Positions 35,046 to 46,814 of a stretch of DNA of 64,000 nucleotides are shown in pieces. The notes beneath the pieces are model-generated. The model was given only the letters and a program-made list of their open reading frames with translations. It was not told the origin of the DNA and ran no database searches. The stretch spans positions 16,563,868 through 16,627,867 of the forward strand of contig CM024168.1 in the NCBI GenBank assembly GCA_013433145.1. The letters run 5' to 3'. This DNA is from Ascaris suum. Lineage: Eukaryota > Nematoda > Chromadorea > Rhabditida > Ascarididae. Position 1 is the stretch's first letter. Each line of letters begins with the position of its first letter. The translations under genes were made by a program, and so were the position numbers.

Positions 35046-35767
35046 ATGGAAGCAAGCCGGAAACCTGAATATCAAAAAGCATTACAAACTGGAAAAAACC
35101 GAAATCCGGAAGTCAAAAGAAGGAATCAGAATGTGGCATATAGTTAGATGTTGGCCTAACCGTACATCAAAGCGCTAGAAATTATTGGAAAGCGAAATTT
35201 TCAAAAAAAAAAAAATTGTAGCTTTCCGACGATCTCTCTTAAAAGAGTTCCCCTACGAACATATCTCAGACACATCTTCTCGTCATTTAACGAAATAAAA
35301 TGCATTTATTTCCGCCTAATGAATCCATCTACTTTGACGAAACAAAGCAATTTATCAAAAAACACTCCACTATAATAAAGTTGTTCACCTATAGTGCTCC
35401 TCTATTCGGCGCTATGAACAAAGGAGAATAAAAATTGAAGCAAAGACGATGGCATCGTTCAAAAAGCTCAAATCACGCATATCTATATCTTGGCTTCATT
35501 AATTCGAATAAAACCCCTGAGGATCTTTCGAGATTTTAGGATAGGAAGTTCATTAAAAATGGATAGGTAGTTCTTCTGAGTGAATTTACTCCCTTTTTAC
35601 TTTTACAGACAGGTTTTTTGTCGACAGATGGATATGCAGTTATTCGAGATAGTGAAGTACGTGAATCAGCACAACAGCAATGTGGCCCTTCGCACTTACT
35701 TCCTCAAAAAAGAGACATACGAAACTTCGCCGATGATAATCAACAATTACTGACTAGCTATAAATAG
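35046..35767 (+). other. Possible small divergent gene, two exons, product unknown
   Basis: ATG at 35046 opens 29 codons (to 35132) before a GTGGCA donor. A classical acceptor, CTTTTTACTTTTACAG, precedes 35609-35767, which reads 52 codons (YAVIRDSEVRESAQQQC near its middle) to a stop. Joined in phase 0 they give 81 residues. The gene would be divergent from the PLP gene. A second frame of the latter block is also open to near its end, so the choice of frame is uncertain. No family is recognised. Confidence 0.22.
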
Positions 35768-37902
35768 TGATTTCTCTACAAATAGTTTCCTCGCTCTCAA
35801 TGAAGAACCTTCTTGACGAATTGAAGGCTCTACAAATTCCGATGCCTCTATTTGAGTTTGTGATGTATATTTATATAAAATCGTCTTTATAACCCATATC
35901 GACATACAGTCGTTTTCAGCCACCAATATGTTGCTTAATGCATACAAATTATTATCAATCATACAAATGAGAGCACTGTTCCCTGCCTGCTGCCTCGCTT
36001 TCCATTTGTACATTGTTCAATTATCTGCATACTGAAATGGCAGCATTCAACGGTTGAATTGTTCACCACTGGTGAAATTGGAATAAAATATACTGGAAAC
36101 TATACTGAGAAAAAAAAGTACATTTAAAAAAGCTTAGGATCGATTAGTTCAGATGAAATTTGAGTAGTGTCCTAACAAAAGGTGCTTTAGACTTCTGCAA
36201 GAAAAATGAAGAAAACGCATTTTCGACGGGACTAATTCGTCTCATATCAACAAGAAATGAAATGTAAGTGTCGAAATTTCATGCCGAAAAAAATTCCGAT
36301 TGTGATCATAGAACGCAGAGATAATTTAATAATGAAATGGTTTGTTATGATTTATATATTGTGATGTGCAATGAAGGATATTTTAATCACCATGACAACT
36401 TTTTGACCCTGTGTTTACTGCATTTGTTTTCTCCGACGATATTCTTACGTTGATTGTTTCCATGTTTAGGATGCACTCGTTTTATGCATTCTCAGCAATT
36501 TCAAGCATAAGACAATTCCCATTCGCACTTAACAAGATGGAATATATCAAACGTGTAGATGTACGATATACCTAGATATGATAATATGGGCATAGAACAT
36601 CAAAAACAAACATGATGTAGCTGCAATATAGCACAGTCTTAGTGAGAATAATAGAGACAGTACGTTGCTATAATCTCGAGCACCTTAACATGGACTTATA
36701 CTAAAGCGAATACTTGAGGCATAACTACGCAGACTTGGACTATGAAACTCAAATCATGAATGATTTGAGTTTCATTAAACTATACGCGGGTGATTTATTT
36801 ATGAAATTATGCAAAAAGGTAATCATTCCATCGAATCATTACAATTTGAATTACAATTATTTGCAAAAAGAATTTCGAAATTTTTTGTTGAGTTTTTGTT
36901 TGTCGCAAATATTTATACATCGATTTTTAAAAAAAAAAGCAAAAAAAAAAGTTAGCGAAAAATATGAAATTAAAATAGAAATGATAAAGTTGAAAATATG
37001 AATTTCTTAGGTAAATACGCTTTATAAAGTAAAAAAATACGTTTTCCTAAACAACAACAAACCCCCCCCCCCAATAATCTTCAGTGATACATTCGATTTC
37101 ATTACAAACAAATCATATATTAGCATTTGCACTTTATGAGGTCTAATGGCTCATCAATCATTTTTTCTGCTTAAGCACATGAATTTTCATCGAACACTAT
37201 AAGGTGACATTGAGTGTAGTGAGATGATGAACGTCAACGTATTAGCAAAATAGACGTTCAACAATTTAGTCGATTTGCATCCTCAACGCGAAATTTAGAA
37301 AATAATTTAAAAAATTTTTCTTTTTGAGAAAGAAAAAATTAAATGATAATCTTTCAAAATCCATAAGAATGATTTCCACCTTGAGAGATCATTCGTTCAT
37401 TTGAATGAATAGAAAGAAAACAGGACGAATCTAATGAGACAAAAGACTAAGAAATTAACTCGATATTACGGATAGAATGAAAAAAATTTTATGAGAAAAA
37501 GTGCGAAAAAACCACAGGTGAAAAAAAAACTGATAAAACATTACACTCATATTTATGACCGTTAAGATCATAGAAGACGACAAGAGGACCCAATAGATGA
37601 GAAAGAATCTAGCTTCATTATTATCTCTATCATATATTTATACTGTGATTACCTTTTTAGTTGCTAAATGCACCTAAATTTCACCATTATCAACGATCGT
37701 TAGTGTTTTAGTATGTTCACGCATAGCTAAGCATTACATAGTTCTCTTCTCATGTTGCTTTATCGTCGCTTCATATCGTTTCAATGTTAATCAAATACCG
37801 TTTTATCTAATTTATGAACGGGAATTCGATTTATTATCGCAAAAATTTAATCAACAGAGGCGATTTTATATTTCGCTAAATCTCATGCGATTCATCGTTT
37901 AG
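35768..37902. other. Intergenic AT-rich stretch, nothing assigned
   Basis: No coding or RNA gene recognised. Contains A-runs and a C11 run at 37062-37072. A minus-strand 88-codon frame at 35747-36013 overlaps the possible small gene and is taken as its shadow. Confidence 0.6.
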
Positions 37903-38171
37903 TTTTGCTCAATGCGCGGTCGGTTTTAAGAAGGCTCCGAGCAAAGCAAACTCTTTGGCTTTGTCTTACCGAGTCACTCCGACCAGTGGTCTCATCAGGA
38001 CGCGGGCGGTGGAGCAAGTCGCATGGAACAACGATGAACCGACTCGTCAGTATCCGATGGGCAGGAGACGAGCTTAGGCCCTCACCCTCACGCTACCTCA
38101 CAGCTTCGGCTAAACGGAAGGGTAGTGATATGAAGAGACATTTACTCGTAATGAACGCTTTGTCGATTCAA
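37903..38171 (+). other. GC-rich exon-like patch with consensus donor
   Basis: Follows a TTTAG acceptor, stays open for 89 codons in one frame and ends CAA/GTAAGTG, a full-consensus 5' splice site, in phase 0. The patch is roughly half GC while its flanks are strongly AT-rich. An in-frame ATG at 38034 could be the start. A second plus-strand frame is open for about 50 codons too. I find no downstream partner exon and no family match. Confidence 0.27.
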
Positions 38172-38490
38172 GTAAGTGAAGTAAATCTCATGCTCTATGT
38201 TATTCTCATCAACAATTATTCATTCATTAAAATTTTCAACAACAATAATTATAATTAGCCCTTTTTTATGCTTTGTAATGTTTTGCAATCTTGACGAAAA
38301 AAAAAACCTCTACAAAACTACAAAAGAGAAATTTGTTATTCGGTGAAATTTTCTCACCTCTAGCGATTTCCTAAAGAACTACGAAAGTAATGCAGAAAAA
38401 GAAGTGTCTAATTCGATGAGGAAATTCTTTTTAGGCATCAAATTTTTAGCTTTTATATTAATTGAACATTATTGCTTGTATATATAGAGG

Positions 38491-38535
38491 TTCATCATCA
38501 CGAAATCAACTATAGTTGTTGATGATTGTTGATGA
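38491..38535. other. Imperfect palindrome around AACTATAGTT
   Basis: TTCATCATCA at the left is mirrored by TGATGAA at the right, with AACTATAGTT as the perfect centre and a few mismatches between. The RNA would fold as a short interrupted hairpin. Confidence 0.55.
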
Positions 38536-39414
38536 ATGAAGAACTTCAGAATGCGCCGATTGCATTTGAATTTGTTGGTGGGTTATCCACGACATAGTTT
38601 ATTTAAATCGATTCCTGAGGGACCTCTATCGAAAAGGAACTAATAATGAAAGATACCTTCTAGTCATATGCAAATTTGTCTCGCAAAAAAAGATTAATAT
38701 GACATCATCACTGTTTTGCGCATATACATGTGTCTTGTATGTCGGTTCATCTAGCAATTTCAATCTTAGAGCCATTGAAGATAGAAAGTCATAAAAGGTG
38801 AATAAGCAGAATGAATGCGATAGCATTCCATAATTATAATGTTCTCCGCTTATTACACCTAGTGTTTTCAATTCAAAAAATTTTTTATTGGAAACTTTCT
38901 AGCACGTTTCCTTCAATACGAGATAGGCCCCATATTTAAGATTCTCTTGTTTATTACACAATCATAACAAATACCGTATCTACATATTTGTTTGCTACTT
39001 CACTTCTTTATCCTTTCACAACATATGCTTATAATGACTATTTAATTTTCCTCTACTAACAGAGTTATGCGTTTCGTTGTGACGATGGCCCGCGCATAAC
39101 TCAGGTGTACACGTCAACGGATAAGAGCCGAAACGTGTTCACCTTTTATTTGCATATTTATTTCGTTCATGTCTAAAACCTACTTTGTTAACATTTTATC
39201 TTTTAATATCGGTCTATTAATTCTATCTTTACGTTTTAGGCTTCTGATACTATCATCTCCCTTTGTAAAACCATAAAGAAACATTATATCCACTTGAAAA
39301 CTATCATAGATATTTATATCGCTATGAAAAAACTCCCTATCTCTTTCATATCGATCGACTTTTCATTTAGCACTTATCGGTTTGCAAAAAAAAAAAGCCT
39401 TTCGAGGAAATTTT

Positions 39415-39553
<139 letters not shown>

Positions 39554-41791
39554 TTGTAATTTATCAAATCATTTGATGAGGCGATTAATAAGCGCAAGCA
39601 TTTTTTTTAGCAATTTCTTTTGTATGTTTCTGCATTTCTTTGTAATATCGCTGGTCGAAACTCGTTTTTATATCAGCTTTCTATAGAATTAATAAGATGA
39701 AATGAGGAATTCGAGGCAAAATATGAATCACATGATAACACATAAATGGTGATCAATATTTTCCTTCGTAGAACATATGTATGTGACCCGCTCGATCGGT
39801 CGCGTATATGTCGGAATTCAACGAGAGACTTGCTTGCTCTTTTAAATTGAAGAAAAAAAAAGGGGGGGGGGTAGAAAAAAAAAACAAGTCACATAATTGC
39901 CAAGCGATGGGATGAGGGAATCGAAGGTGAACGGAAAGTGAATGGGAAATGCCATCGCAATTAACATGTAACTAACGTTTAGACGCTTAATAGAACTAAC
40001 AATCTCGAGATTTCATCGGTGATTTTTATAATTTCTTCTCTCTCATAAACGCTACGATGTAAAATGAAGGAGAAAATGAACAACAACGAAATGTGCACAA
40101 CGTTTTGCCAACTATGTGTGACCACTGTTTCATAGTTGCGCGTTCACAATCTTCTCACTTTCATGAAAAAATATTGATAAATGATTTTTGAAGGGATATT
40201 TTTCTGAATAGAAATTTTCTATACCACTTCCATATTTGAAAAAATCAAAAAGAAATTGAAAAAAAAAAAACCAAATCGTCCTTCAAAATATTGAAACAAA
40301 AGCAAAAAAAAAAGACGGCTTACGAGAAAGAAAATTCAACGTTTCTATCACTACCTTTTTTTTTTCGTTTTTCGTAACGCCATTCCTTCTCTAGCCATTA
40401 TTCTAATCGTGACGATCCCTAAGAAAAAAAATCATCATGAATACGGAAAAAAAAAATAAAAGAAAATTTCAAATGAGCCTTTACATGACCCGATTTTTGC
40501 TGGATTTTTTTTTCCTGCATTTGCATATATTTGCAATAAAATATAAACAACACGTCTCCCATTAGCTATTGCGAAAACCTTAAGCAAGAAATTTACCATT
40601 TAATAGCAAAATCAATAAAAGATTTTTTAAAAATGGTACTGTATTCAGTGGGGAAATTTGCATTGAATTATGCAAATGTAATGATGCATAAAATTGGTCA
40701 CTTACTTGCATGGTTCGTTTCGCGTTTTCAATAGTGCTCTAAGACCGAAAAAAAACAACGAGTCGTTGACTGAAAAAAAAAAACCAATCGTTCAAATAAA
40801 TTAAAAACAATTTACGATTGATTTCAAATATATTTTCGACAAATGACCGTTTTTCTCTGCTTTCACTGCAGTAAACAGATATTAATTTTAGTAATATAAA
40901 GGCAAACACCTAAATGAATACACTATATAATTGCACTTGATTATTTTATTGTTTGATGTGTTGAATATGCAAATATCTCTTCAATGATTTGTCGGCAAAA
41001 ATTATTGCCTCAAAGAAAAAAAAATTATTGCTACGCAATCTTCGAAATAAATCAACATGAGGAAAATTGCGATCTTGAAAGGAAAGGAAAAATTTTTTTA
41101 AAGATATTAACTATCAAATCACCGATGTTCATATTCATCGGCAATGTTTGCTACAGACTATACGTACTCTTTTAATATGATTATCCACGTATGGCAATGA
41201 AGAAATACGCAGTGAAGTGATAAAAAGATAACTTTTAAAAAAAAGCATCGGATAGTAAAAGCATCGATAATAATTTCATCGCTAAGAAAAAGTGAAATAA
41301 AATGATGCATTCTAAGTGTCATTAAATGCAACATACATTTAAGAGAAAGTTCGAAAAATAAGAGCTTATTAAACGGTTGACACAATATGTTAATCGGCGC
41401 TTTTGTCGTAGTGTTCTTTTCTCGCCAAACACAAATAGTTAGGCGCTGAAATTTGTGACACTTATAGCATGAGCCATCTGAGCTATACCTATATATAAAT
41501 CCGTGCAAATATTTCACCGAAATGAAACGAAAATCGAGCATCATAGACTTCCTATGCTCTCATATATGCGAGATAATTATGACTGGCGGTGAAATCATGA
41601 GGCCAAGTGTTCAGTGCAGTATAGATGATAAGTGGCCAATATGAGGACGGTCACGAAACGGTCAAAAAGCAAAACTAAATTTGCTAACGTTATTCTCGAG
41701 AATTTCCATGTTATACACTGATTGCACTCAATTTACAGCAATTATATATATGCATTTTGTGAGCAATGAAAAGTGACGTTGTTGTTTTTCG

Positions 41792-41816
41792 ATCTCTCTC
41801 TCTCTCTCTCTCTCTC
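41792..41816. repeat. (CT)12 microsatellite
   Basis: Short CT dinucleotide array. Confidence 0.95.
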
Positions 41817-42753
41817 AAAAAAAAGATGCAACATTGTTATTGTTTTAATTCGTCATTAAAGAAATCATGATGGAAATGATGCGTCACTTTCAATTGCTAT
41901 AAAAATAACGACAATGTAAAACAATAATAACCATTCAAATTCACCAATAAAATCGATCACAATATTGTATAGGTACACCATAAAACAATTACACCATGTG
42001 ATAGTAGAAGCTTTTTGCAGTAAAAAAAAATGCTAAAATTAGCAAACTGGGCAGTATTATAGGTATTCATACAACAGATATAATGATTATATTTCCCATT
42101 TTATTGAGCAGCAATTTAAATGTAATGTTGTAGACCAGTAACACAATTTTGGCATTACTTTACGACAAATAGCTCACAAATGTTTGGGTGCGGCATTCAA
42201 TATAAAGAATGCCCACTAGTAAATTTGTTCATTTATCTGCAAGCAAAAGTCGACCTTCACTTTTCCGCCACTTAACTTTGAACTTCGAGTTTAAGTTGAG
42301 AATTTTTAAACCAATGTCTGAGGTTCGAATATGGCGATCGTGCAGTAACAAGAGCTTACATCCATTAGTATTGTTCGAAAGATTCAAAAATATATGAAAA
42401 AAGAATAATGAGAGTCTCTTGCATTGCAAATCTCATTAGGAAGAGGACCGCAATTGATTTACAAATAAGATTCAACTAGAACTTTTCATTCTAATATAAA
42501 CTCAATTATTCTTAGCAACAATTAGGAATATTCGCCGAATTTTTTCGATCCAAATTGAAATTCGATGAAGGCATATTAGATGAGGATGAGCACACTGGAT
42601 CGTAATGCGCTATAAAACTTTGCACACAATGTACTCACTAACTTTGACATATTTATGCATGTTTTACTAAGTTTTCGAGAAAGAAATCCCCTCTATTGTG
42701 TAAAAACATGTGATCAATACTCCAATAGTACAGAAGGAAAGAAAGATAGATAA

Positions 42754-42754
<1 letters not shown>

Positions 42755-42804
<50 letters not shown>

Positions 42805-42815
42805 GAGAGAGAGAA
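42755..42815. repeat. (GA)n microsatellite, interrupted
   Basis: About 60 bp of GA repeats with GGG and AAA interruptions in its right half. It gives a false Leu/Ser frame on the minus strand. Confidence 0.95.
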
Positions 42816-45800
42816 GAAATGAGAGAATGAGAAAGATGTCGTGGAAAAAAAAATTAGAGAATATGAAGCGAATGATGAAGATTGAATTCTTAGTGGCAAA
42901 GGTTATTTTGTGAAACCCGTAACCGAAAACGCCCGAAACGCGATAACAATAGCCATTCAGCGAATTATATCGAACCATGTCATTTCATTTCATTGCCACT
43001 CATAAGAGAAATTTAAAAATAATTCAAATTTGGGAATAAAATTTCCCAAGAAAAATTAAAATCAAACGTTTTCAAGTGAAAAATGATACTTGATTTGAGA
43101 AAAGAATTTTTCAATGAGAAATAAAATTGCAAAGAAAAAAAAACAATGAATAATCTCTTAATGAAAATAAACGCGAAGAAAAAAATCTCACCATATGATA
43201 ATATATCATTCTTCTCAACATATTTTGTTGTTTAGATTCTTTTTTAATTTAATGAGAATTGAGCTATACTAGCTTAATGCAACGATTAAAAACTTCATAT
43301 ATAATGGCCATAACGATAAGCAATAATGATTTCTCCACTATGTTAGCGGTTTAAACGATACCACAAACAGAAAATAAACAAATTCTTTCAAAGACGATTT
43401 GAAAAGAAAAAGAAATACCATAAATTTCTTATTGTATCGGAATAATCTTGCGTAATTTTCAAATGATTGTGAGGTGATAAATGTTTCCTAATTTATGAAT
43501 AATATACATATGTCATGTGATTGAATAATTGTTAGGGTTTTTTAAGAGAAAACTAAACACCCATCCACGTAATGAATGACGCAAACGTTGAATTATAATA
43601 TCAATAATTTTCAACGTGCTTAAATTGTATAATAAAAACTATTGCCGTAAAGAAATGCGAATAGATCTCTCTAATTGTGAATTTCAACACGAGAAATCAT
43701 CGGGGAAGAGAAAACTACTCAGTGATATTTGATGGTAGTGAAAACCCTCCATTAACTTCTCAAGTACTAAACGTTAAATAATGAATTTCGAGGTGTATTC
43801 ATAAAAAGATACTTTCAACTTAGTTCAATCGATATCCTCATATGAAAAGTGCAAATATGACACCTATGCAGAAGAACTATATACTAGTTAATAAAGAGTT
43901 ACATAGGATATGATCGGATTGAAAGGCAAATAAAATCCACGAATTGCCTCTTAAGACGATTTCCAAGTGAGTTAGAAGGACTTCAAAAGTTAGAAGGACA
44001 GGAATTTTCTGAACACATGATTATCACTAAATTTGTAATAGGAACTAAGGCTTTAATGAATACCGACAAAGGGCATTTGCTCAAATGAGAGAATAAATAA
44101 CGAGTGCGAAGAAAATATTTCTAATGTAACACTTAAGAAACAACTCTATATAGTACGGTCGGCGATATACTTCTCTTATTATCGCAATACGACAATTTAT
44201 CGTAAATAGCAACAAATAAATTGCCTCCATCATTAGCGATATAAACAAACGCTCAAATTCATTCTGCAATAATTTCGCCCTATTTCGATGAACTCATTAA
44301 GTGTATAGTGAACTTACGCACGCAAATATAAGACTAGCATTAAAAGCGTTGTTGATGAGCCGAGAAAAGGAGATACGAAGTGGCCGAAAATTTCTTTAAG
44401 AAATGAAGACAGACTTGAATGCGTCGCGTTGCATTCCGCACTTGCAACGTTTTTAATCAGAAAGAAGTCAAGGATCCTGTAACGCCCACTCAACAACCAC
44501 TATCAATAAACACATCGATACACACGCACAAATCACTTCATCCGATACCCTTCCTATATGTTATCGTTTCGACGACTAATAATCTAATAAGCTGCATCAA
44601 CGAGAAGTTTACCTATTCGATATCTCCATATCAATTATGGTCATATTTCTTTAATCTTCGATCACATTTTCAATAATCATAAAATAAATTCCACCGCTAT
44701 CGATGATAATTAGCAGATGAAATCTCTCCACGTTCGATATAAGTTCCATCCGCCTATATTCTTACATCTCAAGAATCACAATTCCTATTACCCAATTGCC
44801 TAGAAATGAACTTTCACATAATGAACCACAAACGATGACGATCGAAAACTCGTATCGCACTTATATCAGCTCAATGGGTGAATACGTAAGCGAAATTTGA
44901 ATATTCCAGAGAAAGTTTGAATATCAGGTCACGATCTCTCCCAATGACTGTCCACTACCATCTTGTTAGCTATCTATACCTATCCTATTTCACATGTTCC
45001 CATCAGCAATATTTCCACTAATATGCCACTATTGTTGTGGAAGCAACCGATGCAAAAGCTGGCATTTCGACAGACGTTTATTATGCGCTTCTTCGCCATT
45101 TTTCATTCTTGAAACTCGTACTTCTGAGTTGATACATTTAAATCTTTTGCGGCATCTTATACTTTTGTCATCCGGAATCTGCCTTCAAGCTGCGGCGACA
45201 TTTTTTTCTTGCACTATTATTCTGTCAGCATTTCGTCGTCAGTATTATTTTGCCAAAAATTTGACAACAGCAATACCCCACCATCATTTTATCAACAGCT
45301 AAATCTCGTTAGCACTTCACCGGTGGTAAATATTTCTTAGGAACAATATACTCTTTACGTCTTATCAGTGCAATATTATTTCAACACTCAATCATTGGTA
45401 AATATTTTATCAGCGCCAATATATCCTCGGAAGTAAACCATAAATATCAAAACTTTCTCAAACATCAAACAGTTCGAGTTACCTCTCTTATCAAAAATAG
45501 GCACTTGTGTTCCTGCGTAAATGTTAAAAAAATGATGACCTTAGTCGTAAGGACCTCTTTCCCCATGATTCGGCCTTGTAAAGCTTTTTGGTAAGATCAC
45601 GTGCCGCCTACCTTTTCATTTAGCGAGCCACAGCCAAATCTCGCAGGCCCGTACTTTGTGCCTTGAAGGCTCCAATGATGACAAGTTTGCAAAATAAGAG
45701 ATCTTGGCAATGGGGGTGCCTTAATGGGCAAAGAATTTAGGCATTGAAAATGGCACTGCTAAAATCTGTGAAGCGAAAAACCTTTGCTGCTGAACTTTAG

Positions 45801-46385
45801 GTTTCACCAGCTGCCTTTCTAAAATTGCACATCCGTTTGCAAAACGTTTGTAATGTACTTGCCGAATCCTTGATTCGCACTATTCCAAAAGTGTTTACAC
45901 GCCACTTCATCATCAATGGCCCAAGAAGACTACATAGGAGTCAGAGTTTCGTTTTTACGGTTCTTTTGCAGATACTTCTTGTCCTGCCCTTTCGATGCTA
46001 TGATTTATCGAACTACCATATCAATTTTCATTTAAAACTACTTCGCAAAAAAAAAAAAATAAATAAAAGAAAAAAATGTTGAGCAAACCTATCGCCCTAA
46101 ATAAGCAGAGCAGAAAAAACGAGCGCCTATGAAAGAGAATTCGCTTCTTTTTTTTTTCAGCAACAGAAATTGGTATAAGAAAACAATGAAAAAAGCATTT
46201 TTTGCCACAAATTCAAAAACCTTTTAAGGCGCTCAGCTAGAAATAGCGATTCTAATTCAAAAAAAAAAATCTTCAAACGCCACAGTATCGCAAGCTGTAG
46301 AAGTGTAGATGCAAATAAAACATAAATAACTGCACAGACAAGCTCTTTAAAATGAGCATCTTCCTTTTTTTTTTCTCAGCTGAAA

Positions 46386-46421
46386 TCTGCGCATTGGTGA
46401 AAATCTTCCTCAATGCGCAGA
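46386..46421. other. Perfect 11-bp hairpin downstream of TONSL
   Basis: TCTGCGCATTG (46386-46396) pairs exactly with 46411-46421 across a 14-nt loop. A third copy of ATGCGCAGA follows at 46433-46441. It lies about 210-245 nt past the TONSL stop, in the likely 3' UTR or just beyond it. An ATTAAA polyadenylation-type hexamer on the minus strand lies between, at 46476-46481. Confidence 0.7.
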
Positions 46422-46631
46422 CTTGAGAAAGAATGCGCAGATTCTTTCCTTGCCTTCTCAGTTATCCATTAAAAGTTTAATTCAAAGAAAACTGCAAAGA
46501 AATTCTGAAATTTTTAAATTATCCCTCAAACATTCGGCTATCAAAGCGCTTTGTCTAATTTCAATTAACGAGAATAAATACCACGTACAGAAAACTTCAT
46601 CAATAATTACGAATATCCGCAACATTTGCTG

Positions 46632-46814
46632 TCAAACAAAGCAAAACGCGAATGAATCTGGCAAAGCAGCAACAATTCTATTCTTGAATTCCTCTTGCAG
46701 CTCGAACCTGACACCGAAATCAGTTGTCACCACAATTTTCATCATCGAAATAAACGCTCCTTCGTCCGATTCCACTTCTGCACATCCAGCTAATTTAAGT
46801 GTGGTCACCGGCTG
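46632..46814 (-). CDS. TONSL: TONSL last exon (C-terminal LRR)
   Basis: Acceptor CCTATATTCAG, in phase 0. Encodes residues 1058-1117 and a TGA. TTLKLAGCAEV matches the final leucine-rich repeat of vertebrate TONSL, followed by an amphipathic end (FELQEEFKNRIVAALPDSF). Confidence 0.85.
   Translation of the reverse strand, partial: QPVTTLKLAGCAEVESDEGAFISMMKIVVTTDFGVRFELQEEFKNRIVAALPDSFAFCFV

Noticed and set aside
37991..38050. Minus-strand CTGATGAG and CTGACGAG, resembling hammerhead ribozyme cores
   Set aside because: Neither is followed by the required GAAA after its stem II, and no matching stems I and III are seen.
41158..41544. Minus-strand 128-codon ATG-led frame
   Set aside because: Very AT-rich, Phe/Leu/Ile-heavy composition without domains or splice context. 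About one such frame is expected by chance in 64 kb.
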